A stretch of DNA of 15,035 nt. It comes from an uncultured Synechococcus sp. Lineage in GTDB: Bacteria > Cyanobacteriota > Cyanobacteriia > PCC-6307 > Cyanobiaceae. The notes below the pieces were generated by a model. The model searched no databases and was not told the DNA's origin. It saw only the letters and a program-made list of their open reading frames with translations. The position numbers and the translations under genes were made by a program. The stretch spans positions 1 through 15,035 of the forward strand of contig CALGVO010000089.1 of the NCBI GenBank assembly GCA_937930135.1. Direction: 5' to 3'. This document shows positions 13,987-15,035 of this stretch, one piece after another; the stretch's first letter is position 1; the number at the start of each line of letters is the position of its first letter.

Positions 13987-14676
13987 CGGGCATGGAAACG
14001 GCACTTCTGTACGCACCCGTAGCCGCTGGCCAGTGAAGGGATGACGAAAGGCCAGGGCTGCAGCATGCAAATGGAGCCGTTGCGCCGAATCCAGTGCTGC
14101 ACTGGTTGCGCCGTAGATCGGATCCCCCAGGATCGGCAGACCGAAGCTGGCGCAATGGGCGCGCAACTGATGGGAGCGACCTGTGCATGGCCGCAGCCAC
14201 AGTCGACTGCAGGAACCGCAGGCCTGGGCCAGGCGCCAGCAGGTGAGGCTGGCGCGCCCCTGGGGGTGGGGGCCATAGCGGGGTGGTGAGCGCTCCAGGC
14301 GGGCCAAGGGCCAGGAGAGTCGGCCGGAGAGGCCCGCAGGTCGTCCCAGCACATCGGCGACATAGAGCTTCTGCACCAGCCGGCGCTCAAACAGCTGGCT
14401 CAACGATCGCAAGGCCTGAGACGAACGGGCCAAGAGCAGCAGCCCTGACGTGTCCCGATCAAGACGATGCACCAGCCGCAGCTCGGGCTGATCGCGTTGC
14501 AGATGTCCAATCAAGGCATCAGCCTGGTGCGGGCCCAAACCGGGCTGGCAGAGCCAACCGGCGGGCTTGTTCACGATGCAGAGCCAAGGATCGGAATGAA
14601 CGCACTCGATCCCTGCCAGGGGCAACCCGTTCAGAGCAGGCTGCCGCGCAAAAACTGTCGATGCTCGGGACGACAC
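13978..14676 (-). CDS. RluA family pseudouridine synthase
   Basis: The 232-residue protein isomerises uridine to pseudouridine in RNA. The RluA signature HRLDRDTSGLLLLA gives the catalytic aspartate Asp73. IVNKPAGW (34-41) precedes it, and GRSHQLRAHCASFGLPILGDP (beginning at 166) is the second family signature. There is no N-terminal S4 domain, and the size is close to E. coli RluA rather than RluC or RluD. Whether the target is rRNA or tRNA cannot be told. The start is a GTG at 14676, which overlaps the upstream gene by 46 bp. A TTG at 14625, 5 nt after the upstream stop, would shorten the protein by 17 residues and keep the core. No strong Shine-Dalgarno decides between them. Confidence 0.94.
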   Translation of the reverse strand: MSSRASTVFARQPALNGLPLAGIECVHSDPWLCIVNKPAGWLCQPGLGPHQADALIGHLQRDQPELRLVHRLDRDTSGLLLLARSSQALRSLSQLFERRLVQKLYVADVLGRPAGLSGRLSWPLARLERSPPRYGPHPQGRASLTCWRLAQACGSCSRLWLRPCTGRSHQLRAHCASFGLPILGDPIYGATSAALDSAQRLHLHAAALAFRHPFTGQRLRVRTEVPFPCPPA

Positions 14677-15035
14677 CAGTAGAGAAGGGCCAGTAGGTTG
14701 ACGAGGGCCAACAGCAACGACAACCCTCCCAGGGGAAGGGCTTCAGGAGCAGCTCCCACGGAGATCAGGGCCAGGCGCACGATGCCGTAGGGGAGGGAGG
14801 CGGCCAGGGCCATGGAGAGGGCGACGATGGCCACAATCACCCCCCAGCGTCGGCGCGCCAGCAGACCCGCACTGGCGACGATGCCCACGATCGCCGCAGG
14901 CCAGGCCAGGCTGAAGGCCATGCTGATGTTGGCGGCCCGCAGGGTGGTGGAGGTGAAGGCAATCCAGCCGATCAGGGGGAGGGCGAGCACATTGCCCACC
15001 AAACCGCACCAGGTCATCAGCCAGAAGCCGCGAAC
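14631..15035 (-). CDS. Hypothetical small integral membrane protein (5' end beyond window)
   Basis: I do not recognise a named family. The visible part has four strongly hydrophobic segments: 'VLALPLIGWIAF', a stretch around 'AFSLAWPAAIVGIVASAGLLA', 'WGVIVAIVALSMALAAS' and 'LSLLLALVNLLALLYW'. They are separated by short basic or glycine-rich loops such as 'ARRRWG'. An ATG at 15017 would give 128 residues. However, the frame stays open to the window edge (six more codons reading VRGFWL), so the true start may lie further upstream and the gene is treated as partial. Its 3' end overlaps the GTG start of the RluA gene, which suggests the two are cotranscribed. Confidence 0.7.
   Translation of the reverse strand, partial: VRGFWLMTWCGLVGNVLALPLIGWIAFTSTTLRAANISMAFSLAWPAAIVGIVASAGLLARRRWGVIVAIVALSMALAASLPYGIVRLALISVGAAPEALPLGGLSLLLALVNLLALLYWCRPEHRQFLRGSLL

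Overview
The window is a gene-dense, GC-rich stretch of cyanobacterial chromosome. The evidence is a ferredoxin:NADP reductase (petH) carrying the CpcD-like phycobilisome-linker domain, the cyanobacterial pair zwf-opcA, a cyanobacterial-type GGPP synthase and a cobyrinate diamide synthase. The G+C-rich composition, short intergenic spaces and gene content best fit an alpha-cyanobacterium of the Synechococcus/Cyanobium (picocyanobacterial) group. That is inference from gene content, and the strain cannot be named from this window. No insertion sequence, phage gene, tRNA, rRNA or CRISPR array was seen. The window reads as core chromosome, not an accessory island.

Layout, left to right. (1) 4-564 (-): an SRPBCC/cyclase-like protein, transcribed divergently from petH. 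(2) 724-1878 (+): petH, closed by a rho-independent terminator at 1901-1926. (3) 2010-7869 (+): a probable six-gene unit zwf - opcA - cobB - acylphosphatase - histidine phosphatase - GAP-family membrane protein. Its spacings run from 51 bp (zwf-opcA) to overlaps, including one ATGA junction. (4) 7847-11784 (-): a four-gene unit read right to left, folD - crtE - divergent-PAP2 protein - RecD/Dda-type helicase. The last two junctions are 4-bp ATGA/GTGA overlaps. Its last gene overlaps the tail of the GAP gene on the other strand. (5) 11842-13959 (+): a membrane HDIG (PgpH-like) phosphohydrolase, divergent from folD. (6) 13978-15035 (-): an RluA-type pseudouridine synthase, preceded by a small membrane protein that runs off the right edge.

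How the genes fit together. petH makes NADPH from photosynthetic electrons. zwf and opcA make NADPH from glucose-6-phosphate in the dark, so the left part is an NADPH-supply neighbourhood for day and night. OpcA here keeps a cysteine pair spaced as in the form known to be thioredoxin-responsive. The histidine phosphatase in the same unit resembles sugar-bisphosphatase-type members of its family, which would suit a carbon-metabolism operon, but this is a guess from motifs. The crtE unit supplies C20 prenyl diphosphate for carotenoids and chlorophyll phytyl chains, and it sits beside a PAP2-like membrane protein of unknown substrate.

I found no clearly new multi-gene defence or mobile system. 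The signals most worth checking are the crtE/PAP2/helicase unit, the sugar-phosphatase candidate, the hairpin holding both stop codons at 13951-13986, the terminator with possible pseudoknot pairing after petH, and the HD protein with Gln in place of a family histidine.
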